The notes beneath the pieces are model-generated. The model did no database searches, had not been told where the DNA came from, and was given only the letters and a program-made list of their open reading frames with translations. DNA of 64,000 nucleotides from Tipula vernalis (taxonomy: Eukaryota; Arthropoda; Insecta; Diptera; Tipulidae): contig OY282558.1 in the NCBI GenBank assembly GCA_958295665.1, positions 134,314,326-134,378,325 of the forward strand. Direction: 5' to 3'. The position numbers and the translations under genes were made by a program. Positions 11,462-23,440 of this stretch are shown in pieces. Numbering within the stretch: the stretch's first letter is position 1; the number at the start of each line of letters is the position of its first letter.

Positions 11462-11706
11462 TGTATTTAATTTTATAAAATATGTAAAGTAACGTTTTTA
11501 TTATATTTTAATTCTGAATATTAAATTATATTTGCCTAAATGATGACCGACTAACTATTAATACTACCTTCTGACTAATACAATTTCAAATATTTAGATT
11601 TAGTATAAACTTCATAAAACATATACGACGTGTGAAGTTTGTCCTAAGTTGGCATTAAATTTTTTTTTTTTTTTTAGTTCTAATCTAGTTCCAACTTCAC
11701 ACGCAT
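11462..11706. repeat. right unique end and terminal hairpin of the foldback
   Basis: AT-rich unique sequence ending in GTGTGAAGTT (11630-11639), a poly-T run, then AACTTCACACG (11693-11703). The two flanks are complementary and can form a hairpin at the element's terminus. Confidence 0.6.
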
Positions 11707-11715
11707 TACTTACCA
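11707..11715. repeat. right copy of 9-bp target-site duplication
   Basis: TACTTACCA, identical to 6891-6899. Confidence 0.65.
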
Positions 11716-11716
11716 T

Positions 11717-14700
11717 CCAACCTCTAAATTAACCCAGAAAAAGCGCATTTCTCAGGCAATTACATATTTTAAAGGAAAGCGCGTGCTGTTGAAAAATTGT
11801 ATAGCTTCATTAATTAGATGCAAATCATCCGACGATCCCCGCCCACATGCTGAAATTCTAATAGCATCAAGAAAACTAACAGGTCTCCTGGATAGCGTTG
11901 CAACTGTTAGTGTCCTAGGCAAAAATGCTCTTCAGTTTTTACAAGAATTAAATATTAGTTATCATAAATTATGCTCTAACATAAAGACAGCTGGCGGAAC
12001 AGAAAATAAGATTGAAGGATATGTTTGGATGCCTGTTACTTTTGGCACCAAGACCGAGCCTATTAAATTTTGTATTGTGCCTACGCTTCAGTCATCTCTC
12101 TATCTTGGAATTGACTTTTGGAGAAAGTTCAATATTATTCCTACCGTTATGAAAGATGAAGTTGCCACTATTTCTGTAGAGGATGACCAGAAAAACAGAC
12201 ATATTTTGAATTGGAATGACCAGCAAAAGCTCAACCAAATTATCGATTCATTCCCTTCTTTTAATAAGACAGGTCTTGGCAAAACTAATCTCCATGAGCA
12301 TGTGATTGAACTGGACGAGGGTAGCAAGCCAATAAAGCAAAGGTACTATCCAGTCTCACTGGCAGTACAGAAAGACCTTTTTGACGAAATAGACCGAATG
12401 TTAGGGTTGGGCGTCATAGAAGTTAGCAATAGTGCCTGGAGTTCGCCAGTAACTATCGTTCGTAAAGCCAAGGGGAAAACTCGACTTTGTCTAGATGCAC
12501 GAAAACTCAATTCCGTAACCAAAAAAGACGCCTATCCCCTACCTATAAGCGACGGACTTCTAGGACGACTAACCGAAACGAACTATATAACTGCACTTGA
12601 CTTAAAAGACGCATTCTGGCAGATTCCGCTTGCGGAATCTTCCAGAGACCAGACAGCCTTCACAGTACCGGGGAGACCGCTCTACCAGTTCAAGGTGATG
12701 CCGTTTGGGTTGTGTAATGCAGCCCAATCAATGTGTCGCTTGATGCATAGAGTCATACCCCATGAGTATCACGAAAACATTTTTGTGTACTTGGATGACC
12801 TGTTGGTAGTCAGCGGCACATTGAAGGAGCATTTTGAGCTGTTAGAGTTGGTCTCAGACTTTTTACGGACGGCGGGACTCACCTTAAATATTGACAAGAG
12901 CAGTTTTGTAATGAGAGAAATCCGATACTTGGGTTACTTAGTAGGAGAAAAGGGACTTCGACCGGATCCACAGAAAATAGACGCTATACTGAACCTAACG
13001 GCACCGACGAACGTGAAACAGACTAGACGGTTGCTTGGGATGGCTGGATGGTACCGGCGTTTTATTGGAAATGTTTCAGTCATAACAGCACCAATAACGG
13101 CTTGCTTAAAGAAGGGCAAATTTCAATGGTCCGAGAAAGCCGAGGAAGCATTTAATATGTTGAAGCAGGCTCTAACATCAGCTCCAGTATTGATAACACC
13201 ATGCTATTCAAAACCCTTTTTTATTAGATGCGATGCTAGTAGTGCGGGAGTTGATGCAGTTCTCTATCAAAAGGATGAAGAGGGACATGAGCGACCAATA
13301 GCGTTCATGTCGCAAAAACTGAATAACACTCAAAAAAATTACTCTGTTACCGAGTTAGAGTGCCTAGCAGCCATATTAGCAATAAAAAAATTTAGAGCAT
13401 ACGTCGAAGGCCATGAATTCACTCTAATCACCGACCATGCTAGCTTGAAATGGTTAATGCAGCAAAGGGGTTTAAGTGGTAGATTAGCGAGGTGGAGTTT
13501 GAAACTCCAAAGTTATAAATTTGAAATCTTACACCAAAAAGGCAAAGAAAATATTGTACCGGACATGTTGTCTAGGATTTATTGCGATACAATTGAAGAA
13601 TTTTGTTGCAATATCTCTAAAATAAGTAACGAAATTATTCTAGATGTATCAAAAGCAGATGATCCCGAATATGTTAAGCTGCGTGATAATATTCTTGAAA
13701 ATCCTAATAACTATCCAGCATTTAAAATTCATGAGGACGTCATATTTATACAATTAGAGCCTAAAAAACATGCACAACTGTCAGATTTATCAGTGTGGAA
13801 ATTCTGGGTACCTTAAAGTTTAAGACTAAACTTAAACAGTAAAGCACATGATGTACCAATATCAGCTCACGAGGGTATTGCAAAAACCCTGGAATACTTG
13901 AGACATTTCTATTACTGGCCATCTATGGCTACACAGGTGCATAACTATATAACCAACTGCCTCATCTGCAAAACAACGAAAGCTTCAAATAAGATTACCA
14001 GACCAGACCCCCCATGGGAAATCTATATCCAACTGAAAGACCGTGGCAGCGAATTTATGTAGATCTGCTTGGACCTTATCCTAGATCTACACAGGGTAAA
14101 ACGGTAATACTTATAGTGTTAGATCATCTTACAAAGTTTGTTTTATTGAAACAACTTTCTAAGGGATCTTCTCTGCAGATCGTGCAATTTTTGAAAAACG
14201 ATGTATTTTGTCTCTTTGAAGTGCCACAAACGATCCACTCAGAAAACGGACCTCAATTCAAGAGTGTCGAGTATCAGCAACTTTTAAAGGAATTTGGAGT
14301 AAGAGATTCAAAAACAGCGATCTATTCACCTCAATCAAATTCGTCAGAGCGCGTCAACCGCTCAATATTAGCAGCCATTCGGTCCTATGAAGCTGGGAAA
14401 CACACGACTTGGGACAAATATATACACGAAATCGCGTCAGCCCTTCGGAACGGTGTTCACGAAACAGTAAACAATTTTCCACATTTTTTACTTTTCGGTT
14501 ATCACAAGGTTAATCATGCGAGTGACTTTCAAATGCTCAAGCAATTAGGAGATATCGCAGATGGAGAAATTACCTTACCACTTCCAAACCGACTTGCTCT
14601 GTTACATAATCAAGCAAAGTTGGACATTGCACAGGCCTACGAAAAAAGTGCAAAACGGTACAATATGAGGACACGATCCATTAATTATCAAATTGGTCAG

Positions 14701-14877
14701 AGAGTGTTTGTCAAAACTCATCCCCAAAGTAGCGCGCCAAACAAATTTTCGGCTAAATTTGCACCTCAATATGTCCCAGGAACAATAATACGGAAAATTG
14801 GGTCGGTTAACTATGAAATTAAAGACCTTACAGACAAAATTCTAGGCATTTTTCATGCAAAAGATATGCGGATTTAA
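11717..14877 (+). pseudogene. Ty3/gypsy pol: protease, RT, RNase H, integrase
   Basis: Retrotransposon polyprotein. The frame is open before the GTG at 11783 and continues from gag across the foldback insertion. Protease: LLDSVATVSV (about 11885-11915), where the conserved Gly of Asp-Ser/Thr-Gly is Val. RT: MPFGLCNAAQS and the YLDDLLVVS catalytic box (about 12790). RNase H: RCDASSAGV, TELECLAA, TDHASLKWL. An in-frame TAA at about 13813 follows RNase H, but integrase zinc-finger sequence (H-H-C-C, about 13865-13980) continues in the same frame. A frameshift in a C-run near 14012 then leads to the integrase core at 14014-14877. There the triad reads YVDLLGP, then SENG where SDNG is usual, then SERVNRS. 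Long near-intact frames suggest fairly recent decay. The 412/mdg1-like lineage is a guess. Confidence 0.88.
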
Positions 14878-14950
14878 ATTATGCACAATAAAGGGAAGTA
14901 TTCGAATTAATTTGAACAGCCTACTTTTCAGCTTTTATTTGGCATTCCGT

Positions 14951-15502
14951 GAGAAAAAACGGGGGTGCTGAAAATAATATAAAGAATCTTTCTGCTACTT
15001 GAGCAATTTAACAATATTTTTTTTCTAACTTAATCTTAAAACTACTAATAATTATTTTTTTTTCGTGATAAACAAATTCTTTTTCACTGATCAAGATTGA
15101 CTTTTTAACTTTTAATCTTCACAAACACTACACGTTGTTTGATAAAAGATATCGAGTGATACATTTATCCCATGAATTAATTCGCAACACGAAAATACTG
15201 CAAGCGGGACAACAGCGGTTTGTTAGATGACCTTGGACTGCTTGTGAAATGGTGGAAATGTTCCCAAATCCACTGAATAACCTTGGTGGCTGAGGTAACA
15301 GGCAAATATTAATATCATATATGGTTATTACTTCATAATCCAATTACCTGAGACTCCGTCTTATTCTCAATTTCAAAATCGAACTATGAGAAAGCTCCAG
15401 TAATTCCACAAAAAAAAAATAATGAGGCGCTTTAAAATTCAACAGTGCTTTGCCTTTCGTACTCTAAATACAATTTATTAATTTTAAGTGCCATAATCCA
15501 AG
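14951..15502 (+). repeat. candidate polypurine tract and partial 3' LTR of the gypsy element
   Basis: GAGAAAAAACGGGGG (14951-14965) has the form of a polypurine tract and is followed directly by TG (14966), where a 3' LTR should start. No second copy of this LTR was seen upstream of gag. The LTR end could not be fixed; it may run to the LTR-like arm beginning near 15503. The open frame at 15128-15343 (-) has no family resemblance. Confidence 0.5.
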
Positions 15503-16036
15503 AATAACCAAGAATACATTTTTTTTTGTTTTTTCAAACTTGAGCACACGGAAGCCTCACTATCAATAATTTCCAGAAATATTTTTATTTGTTTATGTCG
15601 ACAAACACCAAATTATTTCTGTCCCTATGTCAATTCGTCAGCTTAACTCAAGTATATAACAAAGTTGTAGTATTAGGTTACCCATACATCCTCCTAAAAA
15701 ATTATGACCCATACACCAACCTGAGACAAAAAAAAACAATCACCGAGAAAACGGGTCTCTACACAGGAATAAATACAGACAACCAAACCATACAACTTGA
15801 TTAATCTGTGACGCATGGCTATTTACAACAAAAACAATTAAAAATCAAAAAAATCGGAATAGTATCATTCTATTTCATACAAAAAATAATAAAACAAGAA
15901 AACTCAGTTCAATGACCTGAAAACCGTAAAAGGAATTCCCTCAATTTAATAATTTATAATCAATAATAATAAAATCAGCTGAGATCACGGCACTTATTAA
16001 ACCGTCAGCAAAAATAAATACTAAGTGGCCGTAACA
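15503..16036 (-). repeat. right LTR-like arm, inverted copy of 5954-6487
   Basis: Reverse-complement copy of the left arm, about 98% identical by eye. Differences include G/A in the TGTTACGGCC region, a 3-bp deletion and a 7-bp indel. The frame at 15589-15804 lies within this arm and is not a gene. Confidence 0.85.
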
Positions 16037-16193
16037 GTGTACAGGCTTTACAAATGGCTTCCATTTTCACAATATCTCGGCATAAGAATGTAAGTTCATC
16101 AATTGAATTGATCCTAATCCTCATAAATGTAGGCTGTAAATTTGTATAGCAATATTTTAATTTTTCGTGGGGTGATAACAGCCATTTTAATTC

Positions 16194-16746
16194 TATTTTT
16201 GGATTTGCTGAATCAATTGATCGTCAATGTCTAGATTTTCATATTCCCATCGCATTGCTTGAGCCAAAACAAACCAATAATAAAACCGATCGTTATATAC
16301 ATCGTACCTAATTCCATATCAACTTGAAAGAAAACCTTATTGAACCAAATAATTCACATTATGAATTCATCTACATTTTCTTTGCTAGTAGATCCGATTT
16401 CCCATTCAATTATCGTTAGAGGTAATCGTCTCTCTATGGAGTATAATTGTTCTCTTGAAAGTAATTTCTATTTGGATAGTAAATATGTTCTCGATAAGAT
16501 CCGCGATTACCCTCGGAAAATCTAGAAGAACTACGTTTAGTTTAATTATTATCATTTCCCATTCCACGTGGTGGAGATTTAAAAGCAGATTCATGATGCC
16601 CTCTCCCTGGATTCAGAAACTCAACTTGAGGTTCGTTTTGAAATTGGGGTTGTGGTCGAAACCAAGATTGAGGATGGAATAGCAAATTTCTCGGTTCTAT
16701 CGATGAAACGTCTGGTATTTCTAAAGCTTGTCGTCTCTTGATTTAT
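16194..16746 (-). pseudogene. possible coding remnant or exons of an unrecognised minus-strand gene
   Basis: Two stretches read like real protein on the minus strand. From about 16743 down to 16548 one frame gives an Asn/Gln/Pro/Phe-rich peptide (RRQALEIPDVSSIEPRNL, LFHPQSWFRPQPQFQNEPQ, FLNPGRGHHESAFKSPPRG) ending at a TAA. The same frame continues after that single stop with an Arg/Ser/Tyr/Asn-rich segment (RSSSRFSEGNRGSYREH, YYPNRNYFQ) to about 16441. A second frame at about 16330-16194 gives a peptide including YWFVLAQAMRWEYENLD and ending DDQLIQQIQK-stop. Composition is far from the AT-driven nonsense nearby. Family not recognised. It could be a decayed gene, or terminal exons with short introns not resolved here. 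Confidence 0.35.
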
Positions 16747-19739
16747 TTTTAGTCACTTTAAACCAATAAACATTTTAATAAATGTTTCTATTTATAAGCA
16801 ATTTTATCAATTGACCCTAATCGCATTTCGTATAATAAAAAAAAAAAAACTCTACATGAAAAAAGCAGGAACTGCATTTTTTTTTATATACAAATCCAAT
16901 TTTAACTAATAAGAATTTTAAAATTTCTAATCCAATCCATTTCAAAACTGCTCGTACATGGTATACACACAACTGACTCAACAAAATTGAAAATACAGAA
17001 GATTCAATTCAAAACTTTTTTTTTTTATAAAAACGAGCATAGAATTGTGTAAGCTTTTGTTAACCAATTTATAGTTTGTTTGTATATAGTCGAGCAAAAG
17101 ACGACGATGGACAATACAAGCAGATCTAATAATAATAACGAAACGACCGTAATGCAATGATAAATGGTTTTAATATTCTATTAAACTAAACGAAATGAAA
17201 TCTTTTACTCTCTATTGTCCTTAAATTTTCTTATACGTATGTGTATGTGTAAATATACAATAAATATCTTTTAAGACATTACTTCTTTAACAGCAAATGC
17301 AACAAAAATACTATCTAAATGTACATAAAGCTTTTCAAAAGCTTAGAAATCATTTTGAGCACAAACAAAAAATTATTAACAAACATAAATCAACATCGAG
17401 TATACCACTAGCTAATTTCGGACAATTGAATTGATGCGACCATAAAAATATCATCAATTGAAATTGATGTCAAATCACCAATACACAATACTCATACGGC
17501 ATATGATAAGGGAATAATAAAAACGAAATGATCATGCCATAACCATTAAAGTGTTATAGCTTTCAAAAAAGCCAAATAAATAATAAAAAAAGCTACCGAT
17601 TTATTTAGATTTCAATCAAATTGTCATGAATTGTATGCGGTTGATTTTGGTTTACCTTTTTGTAACGCGGGAGGAGAATCACAATACAGTGGTTTGATTT
17701 AAAATTATACAAGAGATATACACATACATACAAGCACTAGAATTAATTGGTTATCATAACAACCCATCTCTCATATGTGCTGTACATATCATATTGGATT
17801 TTTATTTTATTATTTTGATACCTAATCAAAAATAAAACTAAAAAGATAAAGAAAACCTATACGTATATAACAAAAAGCTTCAACAAACAACATGAAATCA
17901 AATCCCCTCAAGGATAACCTTTTAAGACCAATTTAAACGACGTGACCGCAATAAAGCATATTTGCCTTTTTTTTTTTATTTTACTTCGTCCTCGCCTCCA
18001 CCTCTACAACAGTGGAACTACCATTGTGTGTTTTAAATTTTTATTATCCCTTTGTTGGATTATTTTCCGTATTTCATTTCATAAGGATATGGCACACAAA
18101 CACACCAGGATGATTGAGGCAATTGTAACACTAGATTTTATTTTGGTTACGTACGAGTATACCTTTACAAATTATTTTGTGGCCAAGCACAACAATTTTA
18201 TTCGGTAATAAGAACCATCTACATGTTAGTATATAAACTATTGTATATAAACCCGATTAAAATACATAGATAAGGACGTGAAATTAATCCTTAAATATAT
18301 ATGGGTTTGTGTGTTTGGTCGAGTTTCTTTATATAAGGACTGCAATTACGGGTAGGTATACAGGATTTTAGTCGACCAATTAATTTTTATGCGGACATTT
18401 TATATTCTAGATAAACATTTCTATGTGCTTTAATCTTAGGAAATATGGCCACAATTTTTATTATGAATTAAGAAAAAAAAACGTTTATCTCATTTTGTAA
18501 ATCTGTGTAACCTAAAATCATCAATATAAAAAAAATAAATAAAATCTAGGTACCCCAAATTATCAATTATCTTAAAATTTAATGAAATTTTTTTGTTAAT
18601 TTTGATCTGAAATCACCATAACTGTTGTACATTTTTAAGCTTTTCTAATTATTTAAATTTTTCTAATTAGCTGTAATAAGATTTAATGTGAATTAAATGT
18701 GGTCTGCTACAAATGGAAAGCTCTTACACGTTTTAACAGACGAATAAAATTAGAAACTCTATCGATCTAACTAAATAGAGCTTGATAGTAACGTGATGAT
18801 TTGTTTATTACATACACATACGTACATTAGATATTTTCTGCTCTTGTGTTGGTGTGTTTAAATCTTTTTCATCTATTAACTTTATTTTACTGAGTTCATC
18901 AGCAAGAAGATTTTATTAAATTGTTTTTCCCTTGACAGCGCCCATCATCACTCTGGCTCATCAGCCACTTTTATATAGCGAAGCCGCAGGAGTAATTGGT
19001 AATGCTAGTTAAGGACCGCCACTAAGCACTTCAATACTGTTACACTTTATTTTTCACGGGTAGGAGGAAATGGAGGGCGAGGGGAGAAAAGTGGTAATAA
19101 ATATTTACCAAAAGATGAGATGGGAGGCTCTTCCATATACTCTGATATCTATAACAATATGCTGTTTTTGCCACTATTTACTACTAAACACTTGCTGCAG
19201 GCTGTAAACACCAGTATACAGGCTAAAATTTATTTTATTTTATCAGATAATTTTTATGTTCTATAGCGTTCAGGACCAATTTAAAAGTACCAATCATAGT
19301 TACTCAAAAGAAGCTTCTAATTAGTCGCACGGTTTTTGGGAAATCGAATAAGATAGAACTGATTTTAATTTGTCTGGATAAACTTTTAAGTAGTTCTATC
19401 CTTTAATTCGATGTTTCGTCGTAAATTGTAGAACCTGCAGTTTTAGTAAGCGAGCAACTGTGAGTATGTTTCGCATACGAATCACTAAGAATTCGTGATT
19501 ATTGGAAGAAACTTTTAACGATCCATAAATCATAAATGATTCACGAGAATTTTGTTTTCAGAATTTTAGCATTTTATCGAATTGAAGTAAGTTAAAGTTA
19601 TTTTCTGACCATTAACTTCCTAACAATTACCAGTGAGTTAGGTTTCCCAGCAACACAATGACCGCAAGCACAAAGCACATACACTATATTCAAAAGCTCG
19701 ATTCACAGCCTCAGAGAATCAGAAATCATCATAATTTCT
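16747..19739. other. AT-rich stretch without recognisable features
   Basis: Scattered homopolymers and short ATG frames such as 17942-18208 with Phe/Leu-rich composition. No domain, repeat family or splice-bounded exon could be supported. Confidence 0.5.
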
Positions 19740-20260
19740 TAAAGAAATTTGAGGGATTGACTAATTTGGAGTTTCTACAATTTTTATAAATTCCATGATT
19801 TATATTAAAAGATTTCAAGAGATATTTGAAATTAAAGGATTTCAACATTTAAGAATTTCATGTATAAGTATTTGGATAATTTAGGACATCAGGAGTTTTA
19901 ATAATTTTCTATAGCTGCCTCCAGAAATTCCTTGAGTTTTTATGAATTTATCAGCTTCAACGGATTTAAGAACGTTAAGCAATTTAAACTTTCTTACCAA
20001 GCAGTTTCAAGTATTTTACTTTTAAGAATTTATAGAAATGCTTGATATTTCATTAATTCCAAGTCAGAATTTTAACAAATTTTCTTTTAAACTTCGGTTT
20101 TTTAAAAATTATTGTAAAGGTTTAAATTATGGAACAAATAATTTTGAATTTCTAAAAATTTCTAGAAATTACCAAACTTTCAAAAATTGTAGGAATTACT
20201 TTTTTGAAATATTCATATTTTCGAAGTATTTTTAATTTATCAAAACTCAATTACTCTAAT
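19740..20260. repeat. low-complexity AAGAATTT-type sequence
   Basis: Dense runs of degenerate AGAATTT/AATTTTTAAA words with no fixed period. The same style recurs at about 26110-26870, 31230-31800, 39000-39240 and 53130-53220, so it is a dispersed sequence class in this region. Confidence 0.55.
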
Positions 20261-20279
20261 CAACCAAGTACCGGCAGTG

Positions 20280-23200
20280 GGGCCGCCATGTCGCGGCATG
20301 GAGCCTTTGTGGGTTAAATGGTTTAGGAAGTCCGGTTAGAAGAAGTGGCGTCCTGACAAGCCAACAGAGAGCCCAACACCTCTAACGTAGTGGGGGTAGT
20401 TAGTGCCATAAATTTCTGAAGATGTTAGTGGAAGGCAATGCAGCAGCAAAATCAAGGGACGACCATGGAGCAAAATAGCCAAGAAACCCTTGTTCCCGCA
20501 AGAAAATAAATAAATGCCTGTCGAGCCACCCCCAGAACCTGCCATGGAGATACCGTAGCAAATGGGAACCAATAAAAGAATAGCCTCATGCCTGGCGGAG
20601 GAAAAAGAGAGAAAATTCCTACCAATGAATGGGCCAGGAAGATAACGAAAAGCCAAAGAAAACCACGAAAGTTGCAGGCAAAGAAGTTGCAGCCAGATCA
20701 CGCAGAGAAACAGTCTGCGCAAAGTTCTGTTGCTCCATTGAAGCCTAAGAAGAAGGCTAGCAAAAAGTTTCGATCAGAGGCGATATTGATGCGGCGGGCA
20801 CATGATCAAACTTACGCAGAGGTGCTCTGAGAAATCTGCAATAATGCAAAACTGAATGAGTCCGAGGAAGAAGTGACGGCATTTCGGCAAACAAGAGTAG
20901 GGGATGTCCACCCAGAATTGGGCCCGCAGACAAAAAACAAAGAAAGTTTCTTCGAGGCAATTAGAGGCCCCTTAGAAGGCCCTTTGTTGGGGACAAGAAG
21001 AGATCCGCGATCTTGACTGTTGCACTGATAAAGCTGAAGTAGAGGCGGCAATTAATCGGGATATTCTAGATGCGGGAGACCTTAGTATTAGGGTCTTCAC
21101 AAGGTATAGTGAGCAAAAGGTTTCCATTATCGGAATGAGCGGTAAGCCGGAAAATAAAGATAGGCAGCTTGCCTTGTATGGTGCGGAAGAGAACAGTTGC
21201 TGAGCGCTGTTATAGTTGTTTTGAACGGGGTCACATAGTCTGGACCTGCGATGGAACAGACAGGAGCAAATTCTGCTATAAGTGCTTCAGCGCTGGTCAT
21301 AAGGCAAGGGTATGAACCGCCCAAGAGCATTGTGTACTCTGCTTAAAAAAGGGAATGAAGCAAGCACAATTAATTTACTTCTCCAGAACCGGTAAGTGCC
21401 AGGTGTACCGTGAGGCACTTCAGGCGGCCAGGAATCAGCTATGATTTGTCTCATATAAGGCAACGAACATAAAAACAAAGCTGCCAACCATCTCATACAT
21501 CAGTTGGCAATCGAGCAACGTGCTGAACTGCTCGTACTGAGCGAGCAGTGTCACAATAAGGAATCACCACTGTGGCACACCAACCTACTAGGTACTGCTG
21601 CAATCTGGATCCCCAATGGAAGGATTCATGTTAAAAGTTATGGTGCTGGCAGAGGTTTTGTCTGGGTCAAGTCATCAGAAACTACGTATATTAGTTATTA
21701 CTTCACACCGAATGAAATGATTTCCGAGTTCCGAGCAAAGATGGACGAACTGGAAAATGACATTATCAGAGGAACGGGACAGATGGTGGTAGCTGGGTAT
21801 TTCAATGCAAGAGCTCTTAAGTGGGGTGCAGTGGGGCTGCAGAAAATGACATCAGCTTCACATTGGAGGCCTTGGTGCCACGCATCCAGAATTGGAAGGT
21901 TATGGAGGACAAAAATAACAGTGACCACTAGCGATAGACCACGGAGCGATTCGCGGCATAAACCGGGCAAATGGAATTTGAAAAGGTTGGATATTGAATG
22001 GTTCAATTTATAACAGAAAAATTGTAGGCAGCAAACAATGAGGATAACGGAAACGGACGGCAAATCGGTTTCTTCTACCATGAGCCTCATTATTTCGGCC
22101 TGCGAAGTATCCATACCAAGGAAAAACACCCGCTATGGCAAACAAGCTATAGGTACTGGTGGACATCTGAAATCACGGATGACCGCAGGAAATACCTTGC
22201 GCTTCGACGGAAGGCACAACGGGCAAAAAACCGAGACGAGGTTAATCGCATGTCTGCGGCGCATTTGCAAGCAAAAAATCAATTGAGGCGGGCTATTAAT
22301 CAGCGCAAGGCGCGTTGCTGGAAAAATTTGATAGCGGATATGGACGGGGAATGTCCCTTGGCTACGAGATAGTCACTAAAAAGCTAGAAGCTAAGAAGCC
22401 AACACCCGTAATGAAAGCCTGCGCCACAGAAAGGATCTTGAGATTCGTTTTCCCCAGCCAATCAGAGAGATCTGAACTAAATCATAGCCCAGATACAGAA
22501 GCTCCGCTATTCTTTGAAAATGAACCTGAGGCAGCTATTCTTTAATTAGATAATAAAAAGGAACTAGCCCAGATGGAATGTCGCAAGACTGGTACTGGCT
22601 ATTAAGGATAAAGGCGATCCCGAGCTCCCATCGTCCTATCGACCACATGTTTGATACATCGGGCAAGGTTATGGAGAAGTTAATTAGAGCGAGACTATCA
22701 TCTGCGATTCAAGCTGCAGTTAATTTATCACTTAGGCAATATGGCTTAAGAGTAGGACTATCAACGATAGACGCAATCCGGTAAGTAACGAAGGCAGTGA
22801 GGAGAGCCGAAGGCCATAACCATTTCTCGTGACGTATTGTACGGCACGCTTGATGTCAAAAACGCGTTTAATACACTGAGGTGGAGTGATCAATTCCACA
22901 TATCAACATATTTATTGCGAGTTCTAGAGAACTAATTCAAAAATCGAAGTCTAATATATGAAACATAGAAAGGACTAAGGAGGATGGTGGTCAAAGCTGG
23001 AGCGGCCTTGAGATTAATTTCAGGACCATACCTCTAGAATGCTTTCTATGATAGCTTGTTGCGAACCGAAATGCCCGATGAGACTTGGTTAGTGTGGTTT
23101 GTTATGCGCATAATGTTGCGGTACTCGTTGCGGCCCGCGATATCAAGCAGAACCAACTGAAACTCAACCAGGTCATGCAGACGGTAGACAGTTGGATGAC

Positions 23201-23440
23201 GGCGCACGGATTAGCCGTAGCTTTAAACAACCACAGAGATAACTATACTCTCAAAAAAGAGAATCCAACTTTCTCTCCTAATATGGGTTGGCGTGAAGGT
23301 AATTGAAACAAAGCCGGCAGTGAAATACCTAGGCATTGTAGACTTAAAGCTAAACTTCTTTGAGCAGATTCGACAGATAGCGGATAAGGCTGCGAAAGGG
23401 GTCGCACCCCTAAGCAGACTTATGGCAAATATGAGAGTGT
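20280..23440 (+). pseudogene. R1-clade non-LTR retrotransposon, heavily decayed
   Basis: GC content and vocabulary change abruptly at about 20270. A basic ORF1 (from about 20588) leads to zinc knuckles (CYSCFERGHIVWTC near 21207-21248 and a damaged second one), as in LINE gag-like proteins. ORF2 follows: endonuclease words including YFNARALKWG (about 21800-21830, normally DFNARALxWG), then RT motifs SSHRPID..DTSGKVMEKLIRARL (about 22628-22700), STIDAIR (about 22762) and DVKNAFNTLRW (about 22852). At the RT catalytic box YAHN (23103-23114) stands where YADD is expected. The end motif YLGI is at about 23326. Dozens of stops and shifts. No 3' tail or target duplication found. Confidence 0.8.

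Larger units (their letters stand above)
6900..11706. mobile_element. satellite-armed foldback element (non-autonomous)
   Basis: A 4,807-bp insertion between gypsy gag and pol. The left end has GTGAAGTTTATCCTAA (6906-6921). The right end has the inverted match AACTTCAC (11693-11700), plus a direct second copy GTGAAGTTTGTCCTAA (11632-11647) that can form a hairpin with the right end. Most of the interior is two head-to-head arrays of one 164-bp repeat. It encodes no protein. The 9-bp direct repeats outside and the terminal motif resemble the NOF-type element at 26898-31181, its likely source of transposase. Foldback elements of Drosophila likewise have long, tandem-repeat-bearing inverted arms and 9-bp duplications. 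Confidence 0.75.
5950..16040. mobile_element. 10-kb composite flanked by inverted LTR-like arms and GTGT
   Basis: A 10,083-bp block (5954-16036) begins TGTTACGGCC and ends GGCCGTAACA. It is bracketed by the 4-bp repeat GTGT at 5950-5953 and 16037-16040. Its first and last ~535 bases are near-identical inverted copies. Inside are a gypsy gag remnant, a 4.8-kb satellite-armed foldback, and a gypsy pol with its own candidate polypurine tract and LTR start. Ordinary LTR retrotransposons have direct, not inverted, LTRs. The outline suggests insertion as a unit, but a 4-bp match can arise by chance and a secondary rearrangement is not excluded. Confidence 0.55.

Noticed and set aside
11783..11785. 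GTG as a true start codon of the gypsy pol
   Set aside because: The frame is open upstream and continues from gag across the foldback insertion; initiation here is not needed.
15589..15804. 71-codon frame on the plus strand
   Set aside because: Lies wholly inside the inverted LTR-like arm; no domain and no counterpart frame needed in the left arm.
16406..16682. Overlapping plus and minus ATG frames at this site
   Set aside because: The protein-like signal is in a different minus-strand frame; these ATG frames are its shadows.
17942..18208. 88-codon plus-strand frame
   Set aside because: Starts in a poly-T run, composition dominated by Phe/Leu/Ile, no motif.
20336..22129. Several minus-strand frames of 65-143 codons over the LINE
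   Set aside because: Opposite-strand shadows of the decayed R1-clade ORFs, whose own motifs lie on the plus strand.
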